Below, piece by piece: positions 31,467 to 44,865 of a DNA stretch of 64,000 nt. Both the position numbers and the translations under genes were made by a program. The notes under the pieces are model-generated. The model was not told where the DNA came from. It saw nothing but the letters and a program-made list of their open reading frames with translations, and searched no databases. Source of the DNA: Parelaphostrongylus tenuis (Eukaryota; Nematoda; Chromadorea; Rhabditida; Metastrongylidae); the NCBI GenBank assembly GCA_019055375.1, contig JAHQIW010000237.1:62001-126000 (forward strand), in the 5' to 3' direction. Position 1 is the first letter of the stretch; each line of letters starts with the position of its first letter.

Positions 31467-34400
31467 TCAAGACAACGTTAGATACTTGGTCACATGCTTT
31501 TTATTTGTTGCCTTCAACTTCCTCTTCGATTTTCGACTCTCGACGTCCACATCCTTCGCCAGTGAGTCACTAGGCTTCCCCACTTTCTTCTTGCCCAGAT
31601 TCTGTAAATTTGAAAAATCGACTTTCTGTTAACCTCGGTATCAAAATTATTATGTGTACAAACTAGAGAAATCTTTTTTTACCAACACAAAGTTGCTAAT
31701 TATAGCAGTAGTGCCTTTATAATCGACTGGTTTTCAAGACCCCGAGAAATTTAATACATCCTTACAGCATATTTTAAGTCTTTCGCTAAGTCTGGTATAG
31801 CCTTGTAGTGCTAGACGTGCGGTATCATTCAATGTACCGTCTATGAGCAATCGACTGTTAATAACTGAAATGTCACGTCGTCTTACTACTTCAAATGCAG
31901 TAATTTGTTCTCACTGCAGTGTAGAGTGATCTTTTCACTTTACAAACAATGTAAGTAAATCGGCGAACGATTTCTCTATATGTAGTGTGATATATTTCTT
32001 TACTAAAGAGTAGCTGAACCGAAAATCACCGTGATACTGATGAGGCCAGAAGGCCGAAACGTACGTCCAGCACTACGAGTGCCATAACAAACCTCAAGAA
32101 AGGCTCAAAATATGCTGTCAGATGAAGTAGTATTAGTGACAGCGATAGAGTACAGCCAAGAAAATGTACTGCTATTTCTGCTAATACTATCAATTCAGTT
32201 AACTTTGCGTTTGCCAAAAAGATAAGAGTCTGATATTCTGTAATTTTGTTCGAAATTCAACGAAATCATATGACAGTGCTATTAAGAGCAATTTTTAAAG
32301 CGTAGATCCCCGCACTACTAGCACTCGACTGGTTCCCTCGCGTGCATCGTCCCTTAGAGCATTTCTCACATTATTCCAGTTGCTGCTAGAGGATTTCGCT
32401 TTTTTGAAACGATTCGTCTTGCACTGTCGAAGGTAGCCGAGCTAAGGAGTTCCATCGGGCGTTCGTTGATTCTAAGGGAGTGCTAGGGAGAGAGATCACC
32501 CCAGTACCTTCCTCTTGATGGTTTGCCTCAGTTCACCTCGACCAGTATTCTGCGACGTTCGTGAACAAGACAAATTCTTGAGTACGCGATGAACGTGAGA
32601 AGACGAAGTGAATGCTAGCAGTGCTGGGAACTGCACAGTTGCAAGCAAAAAAATGTGATACGGGCCAAAAGAAATGATAAAATGAATGGTGTATGTACAA
32701 ACAAATCACTTGGCTACAGTGATAAGGCAGCCATTGCTAGTAGCTGCGACGAATATCGATATCAGAGCAATAGACCTTATAATTTACATGGCAATGATTA
32801 ACGTGATTATGGCTTAGTCAAATCGTGAGGCAAATATCACCTGTTTATATAGATAAGTGAGGAGACACACTACAGTCTAAGCCCTCATTGTACGCTTGGG
32901 CAATCGAAAACTCCTCGAGAAGTGATGACAGATATTGGATTGACAAGAAATTCTCCGGACTTTTCCTTTTTTTGATTACTGTTCATGCATTTAAGTTTGT
33001 TTTTACTACTGTCCAGAGCGTGTTATATATCAAAATAACCGCAAAAAACTGCTCTGAATGATAGGAGAAACAGAAACTTAAATGCACAAAAAATAATCAA
33101 CAAAAATTAAAAAGTCCCAAAAATTTCTTGCCAACCCAAAAGTCAGCTCTGCGAGAAATCATCAAAACTATGTTTTGATTGATAAACTTCAAAATATCGA
33201 TCAACCCAAGGAGTAATCAGCTTAGGCTTATAGCCTGCCTGTAGTTAGCGAACAAAGTACACCCATAAACCGCTCAAGACGACAAGTTTTGTGCTAGTTC
33301 CTACGAAGTCATGGGAACTAACCAAAAGATAGAAGTGAAGGATTCGATTGCACTCTAAACTTATAGAGTTTGATTCTGAAAGACTTACCTTCTTCCTAAG
33401 TTGCGTTTTACTCATATTCTTATGACGAATCTTCTTGCCAACGAACTTCGGCAACGCTTTCATTCCAGATTGATGAATCTGTCCTATGGATTGTCTGACC
33501 TGAAAGCGAGACGCATCAGATTGCAGCTGATCCTGTTCAACAAGACAGTTTCCTCAAAAAACCTGTTGTTTGACTCTTTCACTCAGTTCGTGCCCTGTCA
33601 GCTTCTCTCCCTTATTATGTGCGTTTCGACGTGCCTGAAATGAATACATTCACGAGGTTTGACCCCCTACATCTCTTCTGTAGGTCTGCTGAATTCCCAT
33701 TGAGGAACGAATGACTATCAGATGAATCCCACTATTGCTTTTTATAGTTAAATTGGTCGACAACAGATCAAAAATAACTTTAAGAAACTGAAACCCGGCA
33801 GTGCACGCGAGCCATGGCATTCAACATTACATTTCCATTCATTTCCAAATATGGTGAAGGAAAAATCGAATTGGCAGACCAGCAGATACCACAATTAAGA
33901 GTTTGGAACATTCTAGTACATCTATCTAGAGAACCCAGGAGTGTTCCCTTAAACCGGACTGACAAAAGAAAACGGGGAATTCAGATACCTAAGCAAGACA
34001 GGATTGATGGGAGGTGTTCATATATCCGATCAAGACAAAAAGAAATACCTTGGCTCTGACTGCTAGCAGGTTCTCAATAGAAAATTCAACAATAGGACGT
34101 CGCTGATTAGTAAACGTATGTGGGTTGTTGTTCAGCTTTAACAAGCACTCCAATGCATCTTTGTGTTCGGTAAAATTGACAAATGCGAATCCTTTGGATC
34201 GAGGCTTACCCTGAAATAATAGACAATACAGAGAAACTCACATTATCACCCTAGGATCACATGAAGATGCGCTCAACGACTACGTTAATAGAACACTCGT
34301 AGCACTTCATATGAAAAAAAAGAATATAATGAACAATGTACCCTCTACTTCCCGCCAAAAACTCCCCGTACCTTAGCATCGAGCTTCGAAGGATCCTTCC

Positions 34401-37400
34401 AAACACGACATTCTGTTATGGTTGCTAGTTTACCAGCTGCTTCGCGACATAGCTTTCTCAACTCCTCATCTGTCATTGACATTGGGAGATTGTGAACCAT
34501 CAAACGAGTGGGCGAGACAAACCTGCAACCAAAAGAATGAGGGTTATTCAGATTTATCGGGAATATTTAAGCAAAATTCTTCATTTGCTCATGAAACTCC
34601 TAAGCCGTGGAACGGCTATGCTTTACTACCTCGTAATCATTTTTCTCGTGCGTCTCAATGGAGAAAAATACTTACAGAGTCATTTGATATGTCGAGAAAT
34701 TTGAAATTTTCACAACGGAACCCAGTTGGTCAAATGTTGGAAGAATATATAAATGTACAGACTCCTGACATAAACCGATCCGTGAGGGACGCGCCATGTA
34801 CTCAACACCATTCGCAGCATGTTTGAGGTGATATCTGCTCTTGACAATGACTTGCGATGGTCTACTCATTGGACAGGTCAGTGCTCCTATCTTTTCAGAT
34901 ATTCTAGTATTAATTTAGCCACTTAAATGATGGAGGTTTGGTAGGATTAAGTATAGGATAGAACCACGGACCACGTACGTCTCACAGAGCACTTCTAATC
35001 ACTGCGCCACATGCGCTCTTGAAAAAGACGTGTCAAAAATCAGCACCTTACAACTTGAAGCTTCTAGGATAACACCTGATATTGCTGGATTTTCTTCTGT
35101 TCGATGTCTTTCAAATTACAAACGAACACATTCTCGTCTATTGATAACTTTCAACCCCACTCTTTACCTGTTCCAAACGCCAAAATATAGCCCAATAATC
35201 ACACAGATAATAGTACAATAATCAAGCAGAATTCATTCTACTTAACCGCCTCTTGCGGTGGCATGACGTTACAATATACCCAATGATGTAGAGCGGTGTA
35301 CAAAAACTTTTGCGTCACCCCCGCGAGTTCTCGGATAGGGTGAAATGTGGGCTTGAATTCCAACTGACGCAGAAGTTTTGCACACCACTCCACATCGTTG
35401 GTATTAGTACAATGACCGCCGTTTTGGCAGTATCACATTCTCCAGAGCCGTTCTATTGTATTGTGGTGCAAAAGTTGTCATGCTCGGCCCGTGTAAGACT
35501 CAGTACGGCTGGTCTACATATCAAAGGAAGACTACCTATCTATAAAGCGGTTTTTAAAAAAGCGGTACAGCCGAGACATCAGATTGTATTATTGTTGTAT
35601 AAATTCAAAAGTTCGACTTTCTATAAACCTCGGCATAATTAGACTGATACTACATAAGCCGAAGAAGGCGGGTCGCCGAAACAGCCGATTTCTACGACTA
35701 ATTAACCAACCTCGCGTCAGGTAATCCAGATAAGTTTCCTCGATTTCATATAACGATATTATTGCATAGCTGACCACTGCACTCAATAAATACGATTATT
35801 AACAACTTCGGATTTGTTACGAAAGAGATGTAATGAATTATTCAATACATGCCTAGATTGACAGAAGTCAGTCTTAGGAATCACGCAAATTTAGTGGATC
35901 TTTATTTGCATGACCTGGAATCGTACATTGTGTGAATCTCAGCACCTCTTGCCGTCAATTTTTTTCGCATGCTCCGACACCCTGCGTTATCCACTGTGGT
36001 CGCCCAAGCCCTCATCTTCTGATTTCCAAGTCTCTTGATGATTTCCCTCTACGAAAAACGCGCAAGAAACAAAGCAGAAGTCAAAGCTACCTTTAACGAC
36101 CTCATCACCTCTAAAACCCAACAATATTAGCGAGAGAGTATCGTTTGTTATCATAAAACCGGCTTCGTCGCAGATGTTAACCCATCTGGGATGGCCTTTG
36201 ATATCAGGCGGCGTGGCGTTGAGCTCTGGCGCCGCAAGAAACGAGAACAACCTGCAGGCGAGCGGAACACAACGTTATCTCCTTTTCGTTATCAGACCAT
36301 GGTATGGAGATATTTTCAAAAACCAAGCTTAGCCATCAAAATCTGCATTCCTCAAGCTATCAAATGACTACAAAAACACACGAAAATATCAAATAATAGT
36401 TGGAAATATGTTCCTTTCGCAACAGTGAGGATTCCTCCTTGGAACTCAAGGAATTTCTAGATATATCGGCGTGGTTTTTCAAGTCAAAAAGATTCTTTAT
36501 TGATATTCCATAGTTTGGTGAAGATAGTGTCCCTCAAAACCTTGATTTACCGAATAACTTCTCCATTTTCCACTGCGATGCGCGCAACTACAAATTTGTC
36601 CCGAGATGTGACATCAATACTACACTAGATGAAAGAGACGCGACGTCGCGCAGCATTGTACAAAATGTGCCGTGCCGTTCCCACAAAGTTAAAATGTCAA
36701 AAAGCTAACTGGATAATTTTGTTCACAGACCATATTGGGAGTGAAGGTAACACAGTCTCGTGCGGTTTTTTTTAGATCTTTTTTTCAATATCAACCATAT
36801 CAATTCTTACCAATTTTTATATCTGCACGACATGTGCCCTAGGTATCTCGATTTTTCAAAATTTCATCACCTATGGACGACGCTTGAATAAGGTTGAACA
36901 AAACTTTAAAGAAAAATTGCTAACTAATTTGAAGAGCGCTTATACAACTTTCAGTTATATTAGCGCTCAACATGCGCTTCCGTTCACCTGGACTGACTTT
37001 AGATTTCATCCTAATGAGCCCTAAAATAGCCATCATTTTCAAAACTGCAGAAAAATAGCGAATGTTCCGTGTACATACTAAGCCTCAGCAACTTTGAATT
37101 CGTAAAAAAGGAAATGAACATACATATGAAGGTTTTGCAGCTTTTTCCTTGATACTTCAGCCAATCGCTCCCTTTTCGCGGAATCCTCTGCACTCATCCC
37201 TTTAGCAGCGGACGTCCCTTCCCGAATTAACGAGAATCTCAGAAGACGAAGATTTCTTTTGTCCTCTGGTACCTAGAAAATCAATTGTTGTAATTGCGCT
37301 GTGTAGAATACATAAAATGTTTTAAAACAAGTTCAAATGAATGATACCTTGACACTCTTCTGTTTTCGTATTTCTTCGGCGTTCTCACGTTGGATAGCAA

Positions 37401-40400
37401 GCAATCCTTTGACTTCGCGACCATCTAAAATACGAAGTTTTTTTTTTTAATGAAACCTCTCTCTTGATGGAAAATTACTGAAACTTCGATGTTAACAATT
37501 ATCTATATGGTAGCAAGCGGCACAGTGGTTGTGATGCCGACCATCAAGAGCACGCTTTTGATTCAAAACTGCCCCAGAGTCACCAAAAATGTTACCTCTA
37601 TCTTGATCGTTTCAAAGCTGCAGGAAGAATCATTCAATCAACATTTAACAACATTTATTACAATTGAACAAAAGCAAAACGTTATAAGACCCTCATGAAC
37701 ATGGACGAGAGAAAAGGGTCAAATGAGAGTGCTGGGGTAACGCAAAGTTGATACGAGAATTCGTGTGGAAAAATTTAGAAATTTAAATGTTATCATAAGT
37801 CATTTACCTATCATGAAACCGTCACACATCGCTCTTAAACAGGCTTCGGCTTCCTCTGCCTTGGAAAAGTGAACAAACGCTGTACCTAAACAGAGATAAT
37901 CTCTTTCAGGAAATTGTAATAATTGCATTAATATATAAAACAGACATCATTATTCAGTAAGTATAATGGATAATTATCAACTCATTCATGGTCGGGAAGA
38001 CCAGATGAACAACCTTATTTGCCGCATGAGATGCCTTTTTTGTTTTCATCAGATCTAATATTGAACATTATCTTCTACAAGGTAACTGTGTCAGTCCCGA
38101 AGTATAAAAATATAAAATACGCGAATGCGCGCGGCGGTATGGGTAGAGATGTCTTGCGACGCACAGATGGTCGATAGTTCAACACCGCGCCCAAAATTCA
38201 ACTAAGGTTTCCATTCCTTCAGGGTCGACGAATTGGTGCCATATTTGTCTGGGAGGACAGCATAGTCGACTTGATACATCGGCGGACCAGAAGAAGTCAC
38301 TGTTTAATGCAGATGTACATTCGACTACGTCAAACGATGCTTGATGACGTCGAATGCATGGCACATCTCTCAGAGATTAACCAAAGTCGAGAGCTAATAC
38401 AAATTCGATTTGATCAGATAGTGCTCTTTGCTTTTGTTTTCGGATTGAAAGTATCCTAAAGATATTCGTGGCTGCTGGATGCTTTCTCGAGTAACTTCTT
38501 AGGCTCTCCGAAAGAGTACGTAAAGCTTAGTTCTGAGAGACCATCTAACAACCCTCTGTCACATCCTATTGGTATACTGCGATTTGACTGAATCAACGCA
38601 CAACCCATATTCATACCAAAACGCTCATTCAATCCCCTATTTGGTACGCACAGATGCCCATCAAAAAATGGCATAAATGCTGGAGATAAAAAAGAACAAA
38701 TGGAAGAGAAGACGACTAGTTATGTTTCTGTTCAATTCCTTTTCACATGGATCAGATTTCCCTAAATATGTTCAACAAAAAGTATTCAAAAGTGAACGAT
38801 AAGGAAAATGCTGCAATAAAACCTTATAAAGCTTAAAAAACAAATGGAAAGAAACCTTTTGGATGTCCACTGTCTCGAAATTTGCAACAAACAGCCAGCT
38901 TTACTTCGCCAAACTTCGCCATTTCAGTTGCTAGTTTTTCATCAGTTGTATCGAACGAGAGATTTCTAAGATATAATCATTTAAGTAAAGATATACTACA
39001 AAATAAAATACTAGTAAAAGAAAATACTTATTAAGATTAACGAAGAAATCTTGTAGCAATAATATAGTTATAAGTTAGGAGTGTTGTGACACGAGCAAAA
39101 CCAAAATCTGAAGTGGTTTCGAGCTCATAGTCACTCTTCTTGAGACTTAGCAAGTTTTCCACTGCCTCATCTAGGTCATCGCTCTATTTATTTTCCAGCT
39201 GTGATATGAGCTATCCGATGAATCACAGTAATACTCGTCAACGAGTCTAGACTGACCTACGAAGCAAAAACGAAAATCCCACTCAACCCAAAGTCGTGGT
39301 TGGAACGATAACTTGAGTAGGGGGCAAGGGGGATGTCCTAAGAGTGATCGTGAGCTCGAAGCCGCCTCAAGTCCAAGTTTTGCTCGTATCTCAGCACTTC
39401 CGTGGTTATATGCCACATCGTACTCTTTCTTTGAATAAACATCAAATGAAAGTGATTGGGAGTGTATGGGAAATTATTAAGTATCAGTGTTGAGTCAACG
39501 ATTCCGATAGAATACCAGTCTGCTAAACAACCTACATTATCGAAGGCTATCCTGATCACACTTTACGACAAAATCAAAAGGCGCGAAGCACTAAACTGAG
39601 GTTGATTACTTGTAGTTCTATGGAATTTTTTGAAAGCAAAATCTTTGTAAAAAAAACTGGTGATTTACGTTGAGAACATAAGAATGCCTTCAGGACTTTT
39701 CACCTTAAGTGTAAAATCTCATGAGTTCAAAAACTCGAATTTTGAATGAGGCCTAAATCTAGCAGAAAAAACATCTTGTAACGTTTCAGAATAAAACCTA
39801 CTCAACAATCAAGATCAAACTATGAGATGTGCCATCGTAAAACCATGGCTGTGCACAAAGCCATACCAAACAACCAACTGAGAACTGATACCTAAGAAAA
39901 ACGACTCGTTGTTCATCGATGGCTGAGTCCTTCCTTTGAGCTTCATCTTCTTCACAGTCCTCTTCAGATTCATCTCCATCTTCTTCTCTTCCTTTCAAAT
40001 TTGTGACATCGCTTTTGTGTTTTCCCTCACTTCTCTGACTTTCACTGTCACTGAACTCTTCACTGAGTTTGTCAGCACTGAAATGATCATACTAAATACC
40101 ATACTTTACATCTAAACCTATGATTTATTTGTGACAGTATAAATCTCTCTTAACTGTTAACAAAACTTCTAATAAGAATATTATTGCATAGTTCCAGAAT
40201 AGATATTCACCTGACTGACCCAGGACTCAACGTCTTATCGTCTTCGTTGTCTTCTAATTTCACTTTTTTCTTCAAACTTTCTTTTTCTAGAAATGAAGAA
40301 CATAAATTAATAACGATAAGAAGTCCCATGAACTAGAAGAGATAAACAAAATGTCAAAGCTAATAAAAGAAAAGAAAAACAACTCAAAAATTATAAAAAC

Positions 40401-43400
40401 AAAAAAGTACCTTCCTGTGCGGCACATTCATACGCATCCTTTGGCAAAGCCCAATCTGCTGCGACCAGTCGTCCCTAAGAAATTGAGACGCACTAATTAT
40501 TATGTATATTAGGATAAATTCGGTCACTCTGAGAAGTGATTGAGATCCTTTAGTGTCAAAGAGACTAGCCACCTTACACTGGCATTTTTAAACCACTAAT
40601 CGCGTTGGCCACAAAGAAGATTGGGCATTGTTAACGAAGCGCTAGATAAATACATTGTTGAGTAATTCACTTCAAGTTACATATCGAAGAGTGTTGAGTG
40701 GCATGCAAAGTATTCGATATCGGGTGGAGTTGAACCCGCGTTCCCAAATAGAGGGACGAGCGCTGCCACTACACCAACGAGGCCACCGCTTTCTTACAAC
40801 TCTTCCCAAAAAAACCATCGTATCTATCAGCTCAGTAGTGGCAGTAATGAAAATGGAACGCAGATTGTTTAACTCCCACTTGTGGTTAAATGTTGTGCAC
40901 ATCACATAATCTCAGATGTATATTTGTAACATCATACCAGTGCCAAAATGCGTTGGAAGTGGAAGAACCTTTAGCTGGATCACTCCATGTCATTTTCAAT
41001 TGCAGGATGGTGGAAAGGTGAAGGCCGACTTCGAAAGGAAACTTTAAAAGTCAAAAGTTCGACCATTCTTGTCAACAAGTTAATTTACGCGCATACCATA
41101 GTATCAAGTTCAACTACATGTCCCAAAACTGGCGGATTCTTTAAAGCACTTCCCGAGGCGGTTTCCTTGCTAAAGATTTCCCATTAAAATCGGTTGCAAC
41201 AGGCCTTAAGAAGTAGTCAACGGTTGTTGAGAGATCTTGAACGTATGGTAGAAAAGGCAAAGGTTCAAAGCCTAACTCAATGAAGCTCTTATATTGGTCT
41301 TACGACGAGTGCTTCAGTGGTGCTACATAATGAAAATGAGAGCTTCCTATTGAAATATGCGTATATATTTGCACATATACATGTATATATGTACATGCAC
41401 ATACATATATGTACATGTATGTACGTATATATGCGTTGTATGCGATAGGGAAAATTGGAAGTGTTGCTGGAGCCCGCTCGAAGGGCGTCAGGTGTCACTC
41501 GAAGAGCAACGGGATGACAGGTGACACAAGTGATATATGTATATGTGCATCGCGTGTGGCGCAGTAGTCATAGGCGCCCTGCGACGCACACGTGTCAATG
41601 TTTCATACCGTGTCCGAGGCTTACCTAACCTTCCACCCTCAGGGATGGGCGAACTAGCAGCAGACTTGTCTCGGCAGACAGTATCACTGACCTAAAAATC
41701 GGTAGGCCATCGTGAGCAATTGTAAAGGCCAGGGATACATTAAATCACCTCAAACATTGTTTGATAGAATCGAATGTTTGGAGTACCCCTCAGATATTGA
41801 TCAACACCGTGAGCCTTTTGTATTTCCGGTCGTATTCGTCAATCTGTCATTCTTCTTTACAAAACTCTTCCGCAAATATCCAGATAATCACAGTAAGTGA
41901 TTCCATTTCTTGTAAACGGAAATGTAGATACGATCCTCTTTTGATCCCAACTACTGCTGAAAGCCATTGGCTGTTGTACAGGATCCCTTCCACAGTGCAT
42001 GCCAAAATGCCATTAAAAAGTAGATAGGTCCCGTTGAGTAAAGAAAGAACATAACAGAATTCATAACAATGATCTCTTCGGTTCGATTCGCTTGTCACAA
42101 ATTTCTCTAGCTTCTTTCACCTCTGTAACGTTTTCCAATTGATAGATCATAATAGAATTAGACGTTGAGTTCCACACTCTACCCCAAGAAGCTTAAATCA
42201 CTTCATTTATGCATCCAGGTGGTTCGCAGAAATTTATTCTGAGTGTCCGTGGCGTTCTTCCTTATCAGGGTTGATTTTCGCTACGTTCTGAATAACACGC
42301 ACAATCCCGGAACTCAAATGTGGCCTGTGCTTTAATGAGAACTCTTCTCGCTTTTGCTGCGAGATGTTCAAGTCTGAACGCTAATGTGAAACTGTGCTTC
42401 CTTTCGTGAAAACATCGCTTCTAACTCCTAAATTCCATTGTAACGTACTGTTAATCGGGAATTAGAAATAAGATTTTCAATGATAGTAAAGCAATCCTGG
42501 AAGAGATATAGCAGCAATTTACACATGAAAAATTACGAAACAAGTCTATGAATTTCACAATAACAAGGATCACCATTCTCTTTGCAGTAACACAGTACTC
42601 TATGTCCACATACACAATCACCAGAGAAAAGTCCGTAACGAAAGAGTGAACATCGGCATTTCATCCACTTATTCCGTTCTACATTGCCAAGAGCTCATGA
42701 CGTGCACTTTAATCCTTTCGAGACCGTGAATCCCTGGCCCTTGCAATTCTAACTGGCAACTCCGGACGTTCTACTTTACACCCTCTACGTCTCCAGCCCC
42801 CAGCGTGCCAGTGTTGGACACAACAGCGTGCCGCTGTGAGACGCAGCACGCTAGGGGTTAGAAATGCAGAGGGGGTGGAGCAGACCGTTCGGAATCGCCA
42901 GTTAGAAATGCAAACGCCGTGGCTACGGTCCCGAAAGAGCTGGATACTCACTGGAACAACTATTTCTCACAAAATTAGCTTATTGATAGCCATTTTTCGT
43001 ATCAAAACAATGCAATAGTACAGTTAAGATAAGTATTAATAGGAAATTTAGGAACTGGGCATGCTGAGTAGTTTATGTTTTGATCTTCAAGTTGAAATCT
43101 GAAAAAGCACTTACCTTGAATTTGTTCGTATTGAAGTAGTCACGTGCTTTCTCGGCAGATTCACGGGTTTTGAATTGGACAAACGCAAAACCAGCTATTC
43201 GATCTGGCATCGTCTTCGACGGGGGCAGTATGACGTCAGTAAATAGTCCGAAGCGTGAACATATGTTCTGGATTTCTTCACGTGTTGTCTGAATTCAGAA
43301 GCTCATACCACCTTGGAAACGCATTAGAGTTAGTAATGATAAAGTACACAGGTTGGAACTGTGCTGAGTGATACATCGTATCAGGAAGCACGGTTACAAG

Positions 43401-44613
43401 TAAGGCGCTGGTACAATCCTCTCCCTTCCAACACTTTTGCACTCAACCAAAAAATGTCTTGAGAAACGCCTCGGGACAGTTAATCCAAGATTTCAAGGAG
43501 AATCGTCTCGCCCAGCTTCCTAAGAATTACAGAAGAGACGACATGGTCGAGAAGCAGTCGAAGCAGCACGTGAAATTTGCAGGCTATTAGGAAAGATAAA
43601 TGCTAAAAAAAAAGACTGGAATGCAAGAAAAGCTGGGATTCGCACAGTAATTTGTGATGACTAATCATGTGAAACAAGTAAAACGCTGGATCATGGCATG
43701 AATAAGTATACATGTGGATTAATAAGAAATTTTCTGGACTTTTCGTTTTTGTTGATCATTTTTGAGTCTTTATCGTGTGGAGTAGCTTCTTGCGGTTATT
43801 TTGATATATAATACCTATTCATTTGTTTTAATTGGACGTTTAGATCAATGCCGCCGAGATCAGACTGTTTTTGATGGGACGATAATGCAACGCTTCATGG
43901 TTTAAGAATGTCAAATCCAAATATTGAAGAACTTGGCTGGGATCGTTTCGACCAAACGTCCTACTCCCCGGATTTGACTCCCCAGTGATTTTCACCGCTT
44001 CCGATCGTTGCAATACTTCTTGAAAGGCAAACGCCTTGAAAAAGTTGGTGAGTTGGATGAAGCACTTAGTAAATACTTTGAATCGAAAGACATCGAGTTT
44101 CTCCGCTGCGAAATTATGAAATTCGTTTTTCGTTTCTACTAGGTGAAAAAAAGGACACATTTGCACAAAAACGAAAAAGTCTGACAAATTTCTTCTCAAT
44201 CCAATAATAGTGAAGTACGGCGCCTAGCGATAGTAACGATCGTAGAAAAAAGAGACTATTTAGAAAAGAGCTCCCGAAAACATCAGAAGATAGAGTTGTT
44301 TGTAATCTCAAACCTTGAATGGCAAATTCCTTATGATCATCCGCCACGACTTCAACTTCGCATCTTTGTGATAGTCTTTCTTAGCCTTTTTAGACGGTGG
44401 GTAAGTACGCCTCTGTTTTTCTCCTAAAGTACTTCCAACATAATGTCTGAGAATCACGCACAATTGGAGTTTGACCGGAAAACTTCCAAATAAAAATAAC
44501 TGACCTTTACTATGACTATTTTCAGCTGCAACATCATCGTTACTGGGTTCTTCCTTGACCACTTTTCGCTTCGCCCCAGATCGAATAATCTTTCGATGGC
44601 TATGATCGTCCAT
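31467..44613 (-). CDS. rbm-28: RBM28-type nucleolar RNA-binding protein, three RRMs
   Basis: Fifteen exons: 44613-44505, 44423-44314, 43288-43115, 40474-40411, 40286-40211, 40077-39892, 38965-38856, 37885-37808, 37424-37348, 37272-37124, 34522-34372, 34210-34049, 33634-33563, 33532-33389 and 31601-31467 (TGA). The sum is 1797 nt, 598 aa, in phase throughout. A basic N-terminus leads into RRM1 (RNP2 MIIRNLPF, RNP1 IAGFAFVQF). An acidic Glu/Asp/Ser-rich linker follows, then RRM2 (VVFLRNLSF, GTAFVHF), and the stretch LIREGTSAAKGMSAED.AKRER. RRM3 follows (MVHNLPMS, SKGFAFVNF), and the tail is Lys-rich. The order and the LIREGTSAAKG stretch are typical of RBM28 / yeast Nop4, which acts in 60S ribosome assembly. 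The ATG is one base after TTTGTTTAG, about 250 nt beyond the cdc-26 stop. Introns host mariner pieces, a MITE and SINEs. A 30-nt intron lies at 33533-33562. Confidence 0.93.
31765..32121. repeat. Foldback element, family F1
   Basis: ACAGCATATTTTAAGTCTTTC on the left pairs with GAAAGGCTCAAAATATGCTGT on the right. GCCGAAACGTACGTCCAGC marks the family. It is in the last intron of rbm-28. Confidence 0.75.
32935..33139. mobile_element. Mariner-type MITE (about 205 bp)
   Basis: The left end TTGGATTGACAAGAAATTCT and the right end AAATTTCTTGCCAACCCAA are inverted repeats. Both continue inward (GGACTTTTCC / AAAAAGTCCC, GCATTTAAGTTT / AAACTTAAATGC). The same termini bound the deleted mariner at 43715-44205, so this is a short non-autonomous derivative. 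It is in the last intron of rbm-28. Confidence 0.85.
33533..33562 (-). other. Ultrashort 30-nt intron (or in-frame stop) in rbm-28
   Basis: Between ...VKQQ and DQLQSD... lies GTTTTTTGAGG...TTGAACAG. It has GT and AG ends and a TGA in the open frame. Removing it keeps the frame. A 42-nt alternative with donor AGA/GTCAAA would remove four more residues. Confidence 0.6.
34755..35016 (-). repeat. SINE family S1
   Basis: CGATCCGTGAGGGACGCGCCATG, CTTGACAATGACTTGCGATGG and CACTGCGCCACATGCGCTC. It lies in the rbm-28 intron between exons 10 and 11. The middle part is shortened. Confidence 0.75.
35285..35400 (+). repeat. tRNA-like core inside an inverted repeat
   Basis: The arms ATGTAGAGCGGTGTACAAAAACTTTTGCG and CGCAGAAGTTTTGCACACCACTCCACAT enclose a shortened tRNA-like core (GGGTGAAATGTGGGCTTGAATTCC). 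Confidence 0.7.
38128..38400 (+). repeat. SINE family S1
   Basis: GCGCGGCGGTATGGGTAGAG, TTGTCTGGGAGGACAGC, GACTTGATACATC and GAATGCATGGCACATCTCTC. It is in an rbm-28 intron. Confidence 0.7.
40680..40830 (-). repeat. tRNA-like repeat
   Basis: GGTGGAGTTGAACCCGCGTTCC (box B side), then GCCACTACACCAACGAGGCCACCGC (box A side). Copies at 50645-50760, 50935-51040 and 51090-51240 share the ACACC(A/G)(A/C)CGAGGCCACC end. It is in rbm-28 intron 3. Confidence 0.6.
41345..41440. repeat. Alternating purine-pyrimidine microsatellite
   Basis: Runs of ATATGTACATGCACATACATATATGTACATG. It lies close to the SINE starting at 41551. Confidence 0.8.
41551..41815 (+). repeat. SINE family S1
   Basis: GCGTGTGGCGCAGTAGTCATAGGCG at the head, GTCTCGGCAGACAGTATCAC in the middle, GATATTGATCAACACCGTGAG at the end. 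Confidence 0.8.
42713..42942. repeat. GC-rich hairpin, family F5
   Basis: CCTTTCGAGACCGTG at the left pairs with ACGGTCCCGAAAG at the right. TTGCAATTCTAACTGGC pairs with GCCAGTTAGAAATGCAA. The centre is AGCGTGCCAGTG...CAGCACGCT. It is in rbm-28 intron 3. Confidence 0.85.
43715..44205 (+). mobile_element. Internally deleted mariner element
   Basis: The terminal repeats TGGATTAATAAGAAATTTTC and GACAAATTTCTTCTCAATCCA bound the unit. Inside, LGWDRFDQ, SYSPDLTP, then SDFHRFRSLQYFLKGKR and EALSKYFESKDIEF match the C-terminal third of mariner transposases. The D34D third aspartate lies at YSPDLTPSD, where a frameshift and TGA break the frame. The N-terminal two thirds are deleted. It lies in rbm-28 intron 2. 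Confidence 0.88.
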
Positions 44614-44865
44614 GCTAAACAAAATTCAAAAACAATTTACTCGTACGGACGTGAGACCAGAAGAATAATGAGGTCGCAACATATATCAAAGAGACAGAGA
44701 TAGCCGTATTTACAACATTTATACTTATGTAGTGCTACCTCAACCTATCAAAAGGTACGCATTTTTTCACTCGAAATTTCTCAACCACGTGAACAAAAGA
44801 ATTAGAAAAAGGCTTGAATACAACGAAGCATTACACCACAACAATAGAAAAAATACGTGAGAGAT

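Noticed and set aside
35987..36250. An 87-codon minus-strand ORF in the large rbm-28 intron 10.
   Set aside because: No fitting splice sites in phase with the rbm-28 exons and no recognisable domain. Exons 10 and 11 join correctly without it.
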